From an uncultured bacterium (GTDB lineage Bacteria; Bacteroidota; Bacteroidia; Bacteroidales; UBA932), in the NCBI GenBank assembly GCA_949300025.1, contig CASGCS010000023.1:1-64000 (forward strand): a stretch of DNA of 64,000 nt, given 5' to 3'. The position numbers and the translations under genes are program-made. The notes beneath the pieces are model-generated. The model was not told the DNA's origin. It ran no database searches and saw only the letters and a program-made list of their open reading frames with translations. Each line of letters opens with the position of its first letter. Positions within the stretch are counted from its first letter, which is position 1. Below, in pieces: positions 52,467 to 62,092 of the stretch.

Positions 52467-54812
52467 CTAATCAAAAAATGAATCTTCAGACGAAGCCCCC
52501 ACGTCGCTGTCGCTGCCGTCGCAATTCAAATCTATGTTAAATCCATGCGGAACCTCAAAGGTGTCATACTTGGTAACGCCCAGTGTACCGTCATCAATGA
52601 CTTTCTTCATGAACATGCCCCAGATAGGCAATGCGGTATTGGCCCCCTGGCCCAGGGCCATGCCGGCAAAGTGCACCTGCCTGTCTTCTGCCCCGACCCA
52701 TACACCGGCTGTAAGTTTGGGAGTATAGCCTATGAACCATCCGTCGGACTGGTCGTTTGTGGTTCCGGTCTTGCCCGCAAGCTCTCCTTCGGGCACGTAA
52801 AGTCTCCTTATTCTGTTTGCCGTACCCATATTGACCACACCCTGCATGAGGTTGACCATCAGATAGGCTGTCCTCTCGCTTATGGCCTCGCGTTTGTTGG
52901 GGGTGAAAGTGGCCAGCACATTGCCCATCTTGTCTTCTATCCTCAACACGGCCAGCGGTTCCACATAAACGCCCTTGCTCGGGAAGGTATTGAATGCACC
53001 TACCATTTCGTAGACAGGTATGTCTGCCGAACCTACGCATAGAGACTCCACGGGGTCCAGCCAGCATTTTATGCCCATCGCATGGGCCATCTCCACCAGC
53101 GCCTGCGGCCCGAACTGCTTCATCAGATATGCTGATATGTTGTTGGAACTCCTTGTAAGCCCCCACTTGAGGGTGACGGTCTGTCCTATCCACTCCTCCT
53201 TGTCGGTGCTCTTGGGGGTCCACACGTCATCGCCTATAATAAATGACTGAGGCACGTTCACCACCTTGTCGCAGGGGGTATATCCCTGCTGCATTGCCAG
53301 CGTATAGAGGAAAGGCTTGAAGGTAGAGCCCACCTGGCGTTTGCCCTGACGCACCTGGTCATATTTGAAATATCTGTAGTTTCCGTTCCCCACATAGGCA
53401 CGGATGTAGCCCGTGGTCGGTTCCACAGCCATAAGCCCCGCGCGGATGAACGACTTGTAGTATCTTATGGAATCGTTGGGCGTCATTGTAGTATCTACAT
53501 ACCCTTTGTCGTTCCATGCAAAGACACGCATGTCGGCAGGTTTGTCGAAACTCTCCAGAATCTCCTGCTCCGAGGCGCCGCCTGCCTTCATCATGCGGTA
53601 TCTGTCGCTCCAGCGGCGGGCCTGTCTCATTATAAGATCTATGACATCCGAAGGAACGCTGTTGTCGAACGGTTTCCTGTTCTTCCACCTCAGTTCCCTG
53701 TTGAATGCGGGCTGAAGATTCTTGCTCAGATGCTCCACAACCGCCTCCTGAGCATATTGCTGCATCTTTGCATCTATCGGAGTATATATTTTCAGACCGT
53801 CCTTGTCAAGATTGTATTTGGAGCCGTCGGGCTTGCGGTTTTTGTTGAGCCATCCGTAAAGAGGGTCGTTCTCCCACATGAGCGAATCGGCGGAATAATC
53901 CTCACTTCTGCTGTAGTTCCGAGGATTGGGTTCGTTTGCATTCATAACCCTTCTCAGCATGTCTCTGAAATGGGGCGCAAGCCCGGAATTGTGATCCTGC
54001 TGGCTGTATGAAAGCCTTATCGGAATCTGCACTATGGAGTCGTACTGTGCCTGCGTTATGAACCCGTATTTGTTCATTTGGCTGAGCACATGGTTGCGAC
54101 GCTGCAGCGACAGATCGGGATTTCTGACAGGATTATATCTGGTGGGCATGTTCACCATACCTACCAGAAGCGCACTCTCCTCAACTGTAAGTTCAGAAGG
54201 GTCCTTTGCAAAGAAAGTGTTTGCCGCCGCCTTTATTCCATAGGAGTTGCTGCCGAAAAAGACCGTATTCAGATACATGCTCATCAGTTCCTCCTTTGTA
54301 TAGTTGCGCTCCAGCTTGACTGCGGTTATCCACTCCTTGAGCTTGTTGCCTATCAGCACGAAATATTTTGCCCCGGGGAATCCGGAACTTACGGTATCGC
54401 GCGGGAAAAGGCTCTTTGCCAGTTGCTGTGTAAGTGTGCTGCCGCCGCCGCCCGAACGCCTGTTGCCCATCAGCACAGTCTTGACAGCCACCCTCGCCAG
54501 ACTCTTCATGTCTATTCCGCTATGATTGTAAAAACGGATGTCTTCCGTTGCCACCAGCGCGTCTCTCAGGCTCGGACAAAGTTCGTCGTAAGAGACATAC
54601 GAACGGTTTTCAATGTGGAACGTACTGATCACCGTGCCGTCCCGCGCTATTATCTCGGTCGCCAGATTGCTTTTGGGGTCTTCCAGCTCCTCAAAAGAGG
54701 GTATGTCTGCAAAGATTCCAACCATCAAAAGCGAGACAAGTGCAATGACAATAGGACTGAACACTATCAGCCACAACCATTTGATTAATCTTTTCCGATT
54801 CCTGACCTTCAT
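52467..54812 (-). CDS. mrcA: Bifunctional penicillin-binding protein 1A
   Basis: About 781 residues, a class A PBP. It has one transmembrane segment near the N-terminus (LWLIVFSPIVIALVSLLMVG). The GT51 glycosyltransferase domain has its catalytic Glu in ATEDIRFYNHSGID, and GGGGSTLTQQLAKSLF follows. The transpeptidase domain has STFKPF with the active Ser and Lys, SSN, and KTGTTND. It polymerises and cross-links peptidoglycan from the periplasmic side. An Asp/Ser-rich acidic tail (DGSDSDVGASSEDSFFD) ends the protein. The start is ATG 54812; the longer frame would overlap the topA promoter. It is divergent from topA. Confidence 0.95.
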   Translation of the reverse strand: MKVRNRKRLIKWLWLIVFSPIVIALVSLLMVGIFADIPSFEELEDPKSNLATEIIARDGTVISTFHIENRSYVSYDELCPSLRDALVATEDIRFYNHSGIDMKSLARVAVKTVLMGNRRSGGGGSTLTQQLAKSLFPRDTVSSGFPGAKYFVLIGNKLKEWITAVKLERNYTKEELMSMYLNTVFFGSNSYGIKAAANTFFAKDPSELTVEESALLVGMVNMPTRYNPVRNPDLSLQRRNHVLSQMNKYGFITQAQYDSIVQIPIRLSYSQQDHNSGLAPHFRDMLRRVMNANEPNPRNYSRSEDYSADSLMWENDPLYGWLNKNRKPDGSKYNLDKDGLKIYTPIDAKMQQYAQEAVVEHLSKNLQPAFNRELRWKNRKPFDNSVPSDVIDLIMRQARRWSDRYRMMKAGGASEQEILESFDKPADMRVFAWNDKGYVDTTMTPNDSIRYYKSFIRAGLMAVEPTTGYIRAYVGNGNYRYFKYDQVRQGKRQVGSTFKPFLYTLAMQQGYTPCDKVVNVPQSFIIGDDVWTPKSTDKEEWIGQTVTLKWGLTRSSNNISAYLMKQFGPQALVEMAHAMGIKCWLDPVESLCVGSADIPVYEMVGAFNTFPSKGVYVEPLAVLRIEDKMGNVLATFTPNKREAISERTAYLMVNLMQGVVNMGTANRIRRLYVPEGELAGKTGTTNDQSDGWFIGYTPKLTAGVWVGAEDRQVHFAGMALGQGANTALPIWGMFMKKVIDDGTLGVTKYDTFEVPHGFNIDLNCDGSDSDVGASSEDSFFD

Positions 54813-54850
54813 GATTCCTCTCCATATTTCCGGCAAAAATAGAAATAAAA

Positions 54851-54883
54851 TTTGCATAATTCCTCCTTTTATGCCTTACTTTG
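54851..54883 (+). promoter_or_regulatory. topA promoter
   Basis: TTTG at 54851-54854, 21 bases, then TTACTTTG at 54876-54883 (one mismatch from TAnnTTTG). The topA ATG is 22 bases downstream. Confidence 0.5.
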
Positions 54884-54905
54884 CACACTTTATGAAAGAT
54901 ATTGT

Positions 54906-57230
54906 ATGGGTGAGAATTTAGTAATCGTGGAGTCGCCTGCAAAGGCAAAAACTATCGAAGGTTTCCTGGGCAAGGATTTTACAGTAAAATCAAGTTTCGG
55001 ACATATAAGGGATTTAAGCAAGAAACATCTTGGAATAGACATAGAGCACGGGTTCAAGCCAGACTATCTTATTCCCGACGACAAGAAAAAGGTGGTGCAG
55101 GAACTCAAGTCTCTCTCCGAAAAGGCTTCCACAATCTGGCTGGCATCCGATGAGGATCGTGAAGGGGAAGCCATTGCGTGGCATCTGCAGCAGGTGCTCG
55201 GCCTCAAGCCTGAACAAGTGAGAAGAATTGTCTTTCATGAAATTACCAAAAGCGCTATTCTGAACGCCATAGAAAACCCGAGAGAGATAAATTCAAATCT
55301 GGTAATGGCGCAGCAGGCAAGAAGGATACTTGACCGCATAGTCGGATTCGAGCTCTCCCCCATTCTCTGGAAAAAAGTGGCGTCGAACCTCTCGGCAGGA
55401 AGGGTCCAGTCAGTAGCAGTAAGACTTGTTGTGGAACGGGAGCGCGAAATACTTGCGTTCAATGCGGAAAGATTCTACAAGGTTACCGGAACATTCAGGC
55501 CGGAGGGCAAAAAGGCCCAGTTGGATGCAGTGCTCGACCAGAAGTTTGAAGATGCCGCATCGGCCGCAGCCTTCCTCGAAAAATGCAAGGCATCCTCCTT
55601 CAGGATTGCCGACATAAAAAAGAAGGAGATGATAAGATGCCCCGCGCCGCCCTTTACCACATCGGCACTGCAGCAGGAGGCATCGCGCAAACTTGGCTTC
55701 TCAGTATCGCAAACGATGAGGATTGCCCAGAAACTCTACGAAAGCGGACTTATCACCTACATGCGTACAGATTCCACCAATCTCTCCCAACTTGCACTTG
55801 ACACCATAAAGCAGGTGATAGACTCTACTTACGGAGAAGGTTACTCTAAGACAAGGCAGTACAAGACCAAATCAAAGGGAGCGCAGGAGGCTCATGAAGC
55901 AATAAGGCCAACCTATCCCGCAAATGCCACGATAGAGGGTACCGCACAGGAGAAGAGACTCTACTCGCTGATATGGAAAAGATGCATCGCCTCCCAGATG
56001 GCCGACGCAAAGATTGAAAAGACAAACATTACGATAGAGGGCAGCGCATTCCAGCAACATTTCATCTGCTCCGGAGAACAGGTTGTCTTCGACGGCTTCC
56101 TCAAACTTTACATGGAAGGACGCGACGACGACTCCGCCGACGATGCGGCATCAGAGGGGCAGAGTGCAAGACTTCTGCCGAAACTCACCGTAAATGAACC
56201 GCTCGAGAGGATAGAGATAGCGGCTACGGAGCGTTTCGGACAAAGACCACCCAGATACAGCGAAGCGTCGCTTGTGAAAAAACTTGAAGAACTGGGCATC
56301 GGACGACCCTCTACGTACGCCCCCACAATTACCACTATCACCCAGAGGGGGTATATAATAAAGGAGGACAGGGAAGGAACCGTCCGCAATTATGAAAAAC
56401 TTCTGCTCAAGGGAGAGAAGATAGAGAAGATGCAATGTTCCGAAAATGTAGGCAGCGAAAAGGGCAAGCTTTTCCCTCAGGACATAGGAATGCTGGTTAC
56501 AGATTTTCTCAAGTCCAACTTTGCGGAGATTCTCGATTACGGTTTCACTGCAAAGGTTGAAGAAGATTTCGACAAGATAGCGGCCGGGAAAAAGGTATGG
56601 AACAATGTTCTGGAATCTTTCTACAAGCCGTTCCACAGCCAGGTGGAGAAGACACTCAGAGAGTCTGCCCACAAGAATGCCGAGAGAGTGCTCGGCAACG
56701 ACCCCAAAAGTGGAAAGATATTGACCGTACGGCTCGGAAAGTTCGGTCCGCTGGTGCAGATGGGAACCAATGACGACCCGGAAAAGAAATTCGCGGGACT
56801 CCAGAAGGGGCAGCTCATAGAGAGCATCACGCTCGAAGAGGCACTGGAACTCTTCAGCCTTCCAAGGAAAGTGGGCCAGATAGAGGGAAAGGAGGTCATT
56901 GCCTCGACAGGCCGTTTCGGGCCATATATAAAATACGACGGCAAATTCTTCTCCATCAAGAACATGTTCGATCCTCACTCGATAACCGCAGAGCAGGCCG
57001 CCACGGTAATTGAAGAGCACAATAAAAAGGAGGCGGACAAGCATATCGCCTCTTTCCCGGAGCATGACATTGAAGTCATCAACGGCAGGTTCGGCCCCTA
57101 CATAAAGCATGGTTCGCTCAACTGCAAGATACCTAAGGGGACAGATGCCAAGACTCTTACCGCAGACGAGTGCCTTCAGATAATTTCAAGGCAGAGCCCG
57201 GGCGGCAGCAAAAGCAGAAAGAAGAAATGA
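54906..57230 (+). CDS. topA: DNA topoisomerase I
   Basis: About 774 residues, a type IA topoisomerase that relaxes negative supercoils. The N-terminal Toprim domain has VESPAKAKTIEGFLG and ASDEDREGEAIAWHL (the DxDxxE-type metal site). The active Tyr is in GLITYMRTDSTNLS, and HEAIRPTYP follows. The C-terminal 150 residues carry short repeats with GRFGPYIK but no zinc-finger Cys clusters, which is the usual Bacteroidota form. The start is ATG 54906 (MGENLVIVESP). The stop overlaps the next gene's ATG (ATGA at 57227-57230). Confidence 0.97.
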   Translation: MGENLVIVESPAKAKTIEGFLGKDFTVKSSFGHIRDLSKKHLGIDIEHGFKPDYLIPDDKKKVVQELKSLSEKASTIWLASDEDREGEAIAWHLQQVLGLKPEQVRRIVFHEITKSAILNAIENPREINSNLVMAQQARRILDRIVGFELSPILWKKVASNLSAGRVQSVAVRLVVEREREILAFNAERFYKVTGTFRPEGKKAQLDAVLDQKFEDAASAAAFLEKCKASSFRIADIKKKEMIRCPAPPFTTSALQQEASRKLGFSVSQTMRIAQKLYESGLITYMRTDSTNLSQLALDTIKQVIDSTYGEGYSKTRQYKTKSKGAQEAHEAIRPTYPANATIEGTAQEKRLYSLIWKRCIASQMADAKIEKTNITIEGSAFQQHFICSGEQVVFDGFLKLYMEGRDDDSADDAASEGQSARLLPKLTVNEPLERIEIAATERFGQRPPRYSEASLVKKLEELGIGRPSTYAPTITTITQRGYIIKEDREGTVRNYEKLLLKGEKIEKMQCSENVGSEKGKLFPQDIGMLVTDFLKSNFAEILDYGFTAKVEEDFDKIAAGKKVWNNVLESFYKPFHSQVEKTLRESAHKNAERVLGNDPKSGKILTVRLGKFGPLVQMGTNDDPEKKFAGLQKGQLIESITLEEALELFSLPRKVGQIEGKEVIASTGRFGPYIKYDGKFFSIKNMFDPHSITAEQAATVIEEHNKKEADKHIASFPEHDIEVINGRFGPYIKHGSLNCKIPKGTDAKTLTADECLQIISRQSPGGSKSRKKK

Positions 57231-58201
57231 GTCTCCTGATAGAAAAAAGAGATGAAAAATCGCTTTTCGCGGCAGGGAGACGCCCGGCGGCGGTTGTCGT
57301 AAACGTAAGGGAGGACTGCAGCTGTACAGAAATGGAGAGGGCTCTCATGCGCCTGCGCTCTGCAAAAGACTACACGATTGCCGTTACGGATACAACCGCT
57401 GCCGGAGCGGAAAGAATTGCAAGAAAATGCCGGCAGGCAGGGCTTCCTGCCATAATCAACTGCGGCAGACACCTTCTGAAGATAGAACGTTCACCCAACA
57501 TGGCAATCGTGACTCCGGCAATCGCCCGGGGAGACGAGCCCGCACTGCTCATAGAAAACGGAAATGCAAAAGAGTATCTGGCCGTAATAGGGTATCAGAA
57601 CTACTATGCGGAGCCGCAAGCCGTATCCGATGCCGGAAAAAAATACTTTGAACTGCTGCGGATAGCCGACATACGAGACGACATCAAGGCTGTGGAGCCT
57701 CTCGTGCGGGAAGCCGAGACAGTCTGCTTCGACATGCGTTCGGTCCGCCGCTCAGACTACCCGGTAAACGATGATGCGAATCCCAACGGGCTCTACAGCG
57801 AGGAGGCCTGCACCATTGCACGCTACATTGGATTCTCTTTCAAATTAAAATCGCTCTACATTTACGGCATGGAAAAGAAGATGCCGGCTGTATGTTACAG
57901 ACTTATAGCCGAAACCATTTTCCACACCTGCGAGGCCATGCTTTGCAACATCTGCGAAGACCCGTCAGACAGGGCGCAGAAAGAGAGGTTTGAACAAAAA
58001 ATCGTAACATTTCCAAATGGAGCAAGTCATATCACCTTCCTGAACAGTCCTCAGACGGGCCGCTGGTGGATGGAGATAAGCGATTCGCATAACAAACTAA
58101 CACAATATATACCGTGCTCATTATCTGACTACAACACGGCATGCAACGGCGATGTCCCGCTAAGATGGTTATTTTTTTATCAAAAATATATTATCCTATA
58201 G
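57227..58201 (+). CDS. Arginase/formimidoylglutamase-fold protein, divergent
   Basis: A 324-residue protein. The C-terminal half has the Bacteroidota formimidoylglutamase-like signature: FDMRSVRRSDYP, then NPNGLYSEEACTIARYIGF, and IGYQNYYA earlier. In true ureohydrolases two manganese ions are held by GGxH, DxHxD and SxDxDxxDP motifs. None of these is complete here, so hydrolase activity is doubtful. The N-terminal 90 residues are short and poorly conserved by eye. It is translationally coupled to topA by ATGA. In Flavobacteria a member of this family sits between topA and gldK; gldK is not the next gene here. Function unknown. Confidence 0.7.
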   Translation: MSLLIEKRDEKSLFAAGRRPAAVVVNVREDCSCTEMERALMRLRSAKDYTIAVTDTTAAGAERIARKCRQAGLPAIINCGRHLLKIERSPNMAIVTPAIARGDEPALLIENGNAKEYLAVIGYQNYYAEPQAVSDAGKKYFELLRIADIRDDIKAVEPLVREAETVCFDMRSVRRSDYPVNDDANPNGLYSEEACTIARYIGFSFKLKSLYIYGMEKKMPAVCYRLIAETIFHTCEAMLCNICEDPSDRAQKERFEQKIVTFPNGASHITFLNSPQTGRWWMEISDSHNKLTQYIPCSLSDYNTACNGDVPLRWLFFYQKYIIL

Positions 58202-58247
58202 ATATTTTTTCATAAATTCGCATTCGTATTGAGAAAATCATAACGAC

Positions 58248-58730
58248 ATGGCGAAATATCACATAGATGAAACAGACCAGACGATTCTGTCGCTGCTGGC
58301 AAAGAATGCCAGAATGCCCTTTCTTGAAATAGCCCGCGAATGCGGCGTTTCAGGAGCTGCCATCCACCAGCGCGTAAAGAAAATGGAGGCAATGGGTGTC
58401 ATAACAGGTTCGCGCCTGCTTGTAAAGCCGCAGACCCTGGGGTTGCATGTCTGTGCATTTGTACAGGTAAGCCTCTCGGAGGCCAACAAATACCCGCAGG
58501 TCATAGACGCTCTTAAAAAGATACCCGAGGTCGTAGAGTGCCATTTTGTAACCGGCAAACATGCATTGCTGCTCAAAATCTACTGCTCAAACCACGACCA
58601 TCTCATGGGCATTCTCATAAACACTATCCAGAATATTCCCTCGGTATTGCAGACCGAGACCCTGATTTCCCTGGATCAGGCCATAGAGCGCCAGATATAC
58701 ATGCAGAACAACCCTGGAGAGGAGGAGTAA
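58248..58730 (+). CDS. Lrp/AsnC-family transcriptional regulator
   Basis: A 160-residue regulator. The N-terminal winged helix-turn-helix (DETDQTILSLLAKNARMPFLEIARECGVSGAAIHQRVKKMEAMGVI) is followed by the RAM effector-binding domain (LGLHVCAFVQVSLSEANKYPQVIDALKKIPEV). Lrp-type proteins bind DNA as octamers or dimers and respond to amino acids. Targets are not visible here; the neighbours are not amino-acid genes. Its stop is 14 bases from that of convergent ispD. Confidence 0.95.
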   Translation: MAKYHIDETDQTILSLLAKNARMPFLEIARECGVSGAAIHQRVKKMEAMGVITGSRLLVKPQTLGLHVCAFVQVSLSEANKYPQVIDALKKIPEVVECHFVTGKHALLLKIYCSNHDHLMGILINTIQNIPSVLQTETLISLDQAIERQIYMQNNPGEEE

Positions 58731-58744
58731 CTTCACCCGCCTGT

Positions 58745-59440
58745 CTACATTGCAAGAGAGTCTATTGCCGCTCCCGTCTTCAAATCGTCGGGAGTGGTTA
58801 TTTTTATATTCAGACGGCTGCCCTCCACCGTAGCCACTCTGTAGCCGGCACTCTCAAAGACCGAAGCATCGTCTGTAAAAGAGGGAGAATAGGCCTGTCT
58901 GTAAGCCTCCTTCAATCTGGATGAACAGAAAAGCTGGGGTGTCTGCACAAAAACATAATTCTCTCTCTCCACAACTACAGTAGAGCCGTCTTCTCTCTTC
59001 TTCCGCATGGAATCTGTTGCAGGCAGTACAGGAATAACCCCGTAACATCCGCTCCCTTCCATGTCGAATTCCAGCAGTCTCGACAGAAGAGGCTGTGTGA
59101 CAAACGGCCTGACCCCGTCGTGGACAAGAACCTTTACACCGTCAGGAACATACTTCAGGGCATTCTTTACCGAATGGAACCGGGTTATCCCGCCCGAGAC
59201 CAGCCTGTGTTTGAAAAAGATAGAATTGTCGAGACAATATTTTTTCCAATAATCCTTGTAATCGTCGGGCAGAACCAGAATTATCTCCTTCTCGAACTCC
59301 TGCTTCAGAAAAAAATGCAGTGTCTTATAAAGAATCGGGACACCTCCAAGTTCCAGGAACTGCTTGGCCAAACCGCTTCCCATTCTGAGACCTCTGCCCC
59401 CTGCCGTTACAATGACATAAACCGGAGTGACTTTATCCAT
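58745..59440 (-). CDS. ispD: 2-C-methyl-D-erythritol 4-phosphate cytidylyltransferase
   Basis: About 231 residues, the MEP-pathway enzyme that adds CMP to methylerythritol phosphate for isoprenoid synthesis. The nucleotide-binding signature VIVTAGGRGLRMGSGLAKQF is close to the family's AAGxGxRM...K. VLVHDGVRPFV and ATDSMRKK are further family motifs, and NIKITTPDDL ends the protein. I start at ATG 59440 (MDKVTPVYV), which gives the normal length; the open frame extends to 59557 but would pass through the purH promoter and start. It is divergent from purH. Confidence 0.94.
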   Translation of the reverse strand: MDKVTPVYVIVTAGGRGLRMGSGLAKQFLELGGVPILYKTLHFFLKQEFEKEIILVLPDDYKDYWKKYCLDNSIFFKHRLVSGGITRFHSVKNALKYVPDGVKVLVHDGVRPFVTQPLLSRLLEFDMEGSGCYGVIPVLPATDSMRKKREDGSTVVVERENYVFVQTPQLFCSSRLKEAYRQAYSPSFTDDASVFESAGYRVATVEGSRLNIKITTPDDLKTGAAIDSLAM

Positions 59441-59480
59441 AATTAGCATAAAAACTATTAAAAATAAGATAAAAAAATCA

Positions 59481-59488
59481 TACTTTTG
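59481..59488 (+). promoter_or_regulatory. -7 box before purH-mreBCD
   Basis: TACTTTTG is an exact TAnnTTTG match, 25 bases before the purH ATG. No TTTG is seen at -33. Confidence 0.42.
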
Positions 59489-59513
59489 CAAAATATAGTA
59501 AAAATCTACAAAA

Positions 59514-61055
59514 ATGCAAGTTTCCAAAGATACAAAAGAGATCAAAAGGGCTCTCATTTCAGTATATTACAAAGACGGGCTTGAAGAAATTGTCCGCGAA
59601 CTTCACAAAAACAATGTAGAGATTCTCTCTACGGGCGGCACATACGACTTTATAAAGAAACTGGGCATTCCGGTTTCTACCGTAGAATCGGTGACAGGCT
59701 ACCCTTCTATCCTCGACGGCAGGGTAAAGACGCTCCATCCAAAGATTTTCGGAGGCATACTCAACATAAGGGAGGCCGGAACACACCGTGCGGAGATTGA
59801 AAAATACGAGATTCCCTCAATAGATCTGGTCATTGTAGACTTGTACCCTTTCGAGGAGTATGTACAGGCAAATGCTTCGAAAGAGGAGATAATCGAGAAG
59901 ATAGATATTGGCGGCATATCGCTCATCAGGGCTGCCGCAAAGAATTATAACGACGTTGTAATCGTTCCCTCGAAAGATTCCTACGCTCCCCTGCTCAAAA
60001 TACTCAGGGAGTCAGGGGCACAGACGACTCTCGCACAGCGCGAATATTTTGCCGCACAGGCATTCCTTGTAAGTTCTCACTATGACACAGCCATTTTCGG
60101 CTACTTCAACTCCAATCTGCCAGAACCCATAAAATCGTTCAGCAAGAGCATTATAGGCGGAAGAGGGCTCAGATACGGCGAGAACCCGCATCAGCGTGGC
60201 TACTATTACGGCAAGGAGGATTCGCTTCCCGAACAGTTGCACGGCAAGGAGATTTCATACAACAACCTGCTCGACATAGAGGCAGCCATTGAACTGATTT
60301 CAGATTTCGACCAGACAACCGTTGCCATAATCAAGCATAACAACGCATGCGGCTGCGCCTCTGCCCCGAGTCTTGCCCAGGCATGGGAAAAGGCCCTTGC
60401 GGCAGACCCGGTTTCCGCTTTCGGCGGCATACTGATTACAAACCGTGAAATAGATGCCGAAACAGCAGAGCAGATGAACAAGATATTCTTTGAAGTTGTA
60501 ATTGCTCCCGGCTACCAGCCTCAGGCGCTGGAGACTCTCAAGAGCAAAAAGAACAGAATCATACTTGTAAACAAAAATACCGTTCCCTCTCAAACCAAGT
60601 TCCGCTCGCTGCTGGGCGGAGTGCTGGAGCAGCAGAGAGACAACTACAAGGAAGAGGCCGCTTCATTTACCGTTGCAACCAAAACGGCGCCGGCCAAAGA
60701 GGACATAGAAGATCTTCTCTTTGCCAACAAGTTGGTAAAACACTCCAAATCAAACGCGATAGTTCTGGCAAAGAACTGCCAGCTGCTGGCAAGCGGTGTA
60801 GGGCAAACCTCGCGCGTAGATGCCCTGAAACAGGCGGTGCAGAAGGCAAAGTCCTTCGGATTCTCGCTTAAAGATGCAGTCATGGCCTCAGATGCATTCT
60901 TCCCCTTCTCAGACTGCGTGGAGATAGCGGCCGAAGAGGGTATCAGAAGCATCATCCAGCCGGGAGGCTCTATAAGGGACAAGGAGAGCATCGAGAGCTG
61001 CGACAGACACAACATCGCAATGTACTTTACAGGAATCCGTCATTTCAAACATTAA
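59514..61055 (+). CDS. purH: Bifunctional AICAR transformylase/IMP cyclohydrolase
   Basis: A 513-residue enzyme for the last two steps of IMP synthesis. The N-terminal IMP cyclohydrolase (MGS-like) domain has LISVYYKDGLEEIVRELHKNNVEILSTGGT and LDGRVKTLHPKIFGGIL. The C-terminal transformylase has RYGENPHQRGYYY, IKHNNACGCASA (the Lys-His catalytic pair) and AFGGILITN. Length is normal. The mreB ATG lies 11 bases after the stop, so purH probably leads the mre operon. Confidence 0.97.
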   Translation: MQVSKDTKEIKRALISVYYKDGLEEIVRELHKNNVEILSTGGTYDFIKKLGIPVSTVESVTGYPSILDGRVKTLHPKIFGGILNIREAGTHRAEIEKYEIPSIDLVIVDLYPFEEYVQANASKEEIIEKIDIGGISLIRAAAKNYNDVVIVPSKDSYAPLLKILRESGAQTTLAQREYFAAQAFLVSSHYDTAIFGYFNSNLPEPIKSFSKSIIGGRGLRYGENPHQRGYYYGKEDSLPEQLHGKEISYNNLLDIEAAIELISDFDQTTVAIIKHNNACGCASAPSLAQAWEKALAADPVSAFGGILITNREIDAETAEQMNKIFFEVVIAPGYQPQALETLKSKKNRIILVNKNTVPSQTKFRSLLGGVLEQQRDNYKEEAASFTVATKTAPAKEDIEDLLFANKLVKHSKSNAIVLAKNCQLLASGVGQTSRVDALKQAVQKAKSFGFSLKDAVMASDAFFPFSDCVEIAAEEGIRSIIQPGGSIRDKESIESCDRHNIAMYFTGIRHFKH

Positions 61056-61066
61056 AAACCACAGAC

Positions 61067-62086
61067 ATGGCATTTTCATTTTTGACACAGGAGTTGGCGA
61101 TAGATCTTGGAACAGCCAATACAGTCATATTTGTAGGAGAAAAAATAGTGGTGGACGAACCCTCCATTGTAGCCATCGACCAGAAAAGCGGCAAGCCTAT
61201 AGCATACGGCCATGCTGCAAAACTGATGCAGGGCAAGACCCACGACAACATAAAGACCATCAGGCCGCTTAAAGACGGCGTAATTGCAGACTTCAATGCC
61301 GCCGAACAGATGATACGCGGCTTTGTAAAGATGATAAACAAGAAGAGGTCGCTGTTTCAGCCCAACCTCAAGATGGTTGTGTGCATCCCTTCGGGAAGTA
61401 CCGAAGTGGAGATAAGGGCGGTAAGAGACTCCTCGGAACACGCAGGAGGAAAGGATGTCTATATAATTTACGAACCGATGGCTGCGGCTCTTGGAATAGG
61501 GCTGGACGTACTGGCCCCGAGCGGCCACATGGTTGTAGATATAGGTGGCGGAACAACCGAGATTGCGGTAATATCTTTGGGCGGAATCGTCTGCAAGGAG
61601 AGCATCCGTGTTGCGGGAGATGTCTTTACCTCAGACATCCAGCAGCACATGCGCCAGCAGCACAACATCAAGATTGGAGAGGTGATGGCAGAGCAGATAA
61701 AGATAAATGTGGGCTCGGCCATGATAGATTTGGAAAATGCACCTGAACCCTACATAGTAAGGGGTCCCAACCTTATGACGGCGCACCCTGTAGAGGTAGC
61801 CGTAACCAGCCAGGAAATCGCCCACTGCCTCGACAAGTCTCTGGCTAAGATAGAAAATGCAATCCTCACGGTACTGGAGCAGACTCCTCCCGAACTCTAC
61901 TCGGACATTGTACAGGAAGGTATCTTCCTCACCGGCGGAGGAGCGCTTCTCAGAGGTTTGGACTTGCGTCTTCGCGACAAGATAAACATTCCCTTCAATG
62001 TGGCTGAAGACCCGCTCAAGGCTGTGGCTAGAGGAACAAGCATTGCCATAAAGAACATTGGGAAATTACCCTTCTTGATGAGATAA
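61067..62086 (+). CDS. mreB: Rod-shape-determining actin homologue MreB
   Basis: A 339-residue bacterial actin that polymerises under the membrane and guides the elongasome. The phosphate-1 loop reads AIDLGTANTVIF, the phosphate-2 loop VVDIGGGTTEIAVISLGG, and the adenosine motif LTGGGALLRGLDL. Length is normal. It is followed by mreC after six bases, mreD and the PBP2 gene, the standard rod-shape operon order. Confidence 0.97.
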   Translation: MAFSFLTQELAIDLGTANTVIFVGEKIVVDEPSIVAIDQKSGKPIAYGHAAKLMQGKTHDNIKTIRPLKDGVIADFNAAEQMIRGFVKMINKKRSLFQPNLKMVVCIPSGSTEVEIRAVRDSSEHAGGKDVYIIYEPMAAALGIGLDVLAPSGHMVVDIGGGTTEIAVISLGGIVCKESIRVAGDVFTSDIQQHMRQQHNIKIGEVMAEQIKINVGSAMIDLENAPEPYIVRGPNLMTAHPVEVAVTSQEIAHCLDKSLAKIENAILTVLEQTPPELYSDIVQEGIFLTGGGALLRGLDLRLRDKINIPFNVAEDPLKAVARGTSIAIKNIGKLPFLMR

Positions 62087-62092
62087 GGCAAA

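Noticed and set aside
56151-57110. 319-residue minus-strand open frame
   Set aside because: Antisense of the well-supported topA; no motif or start signal.
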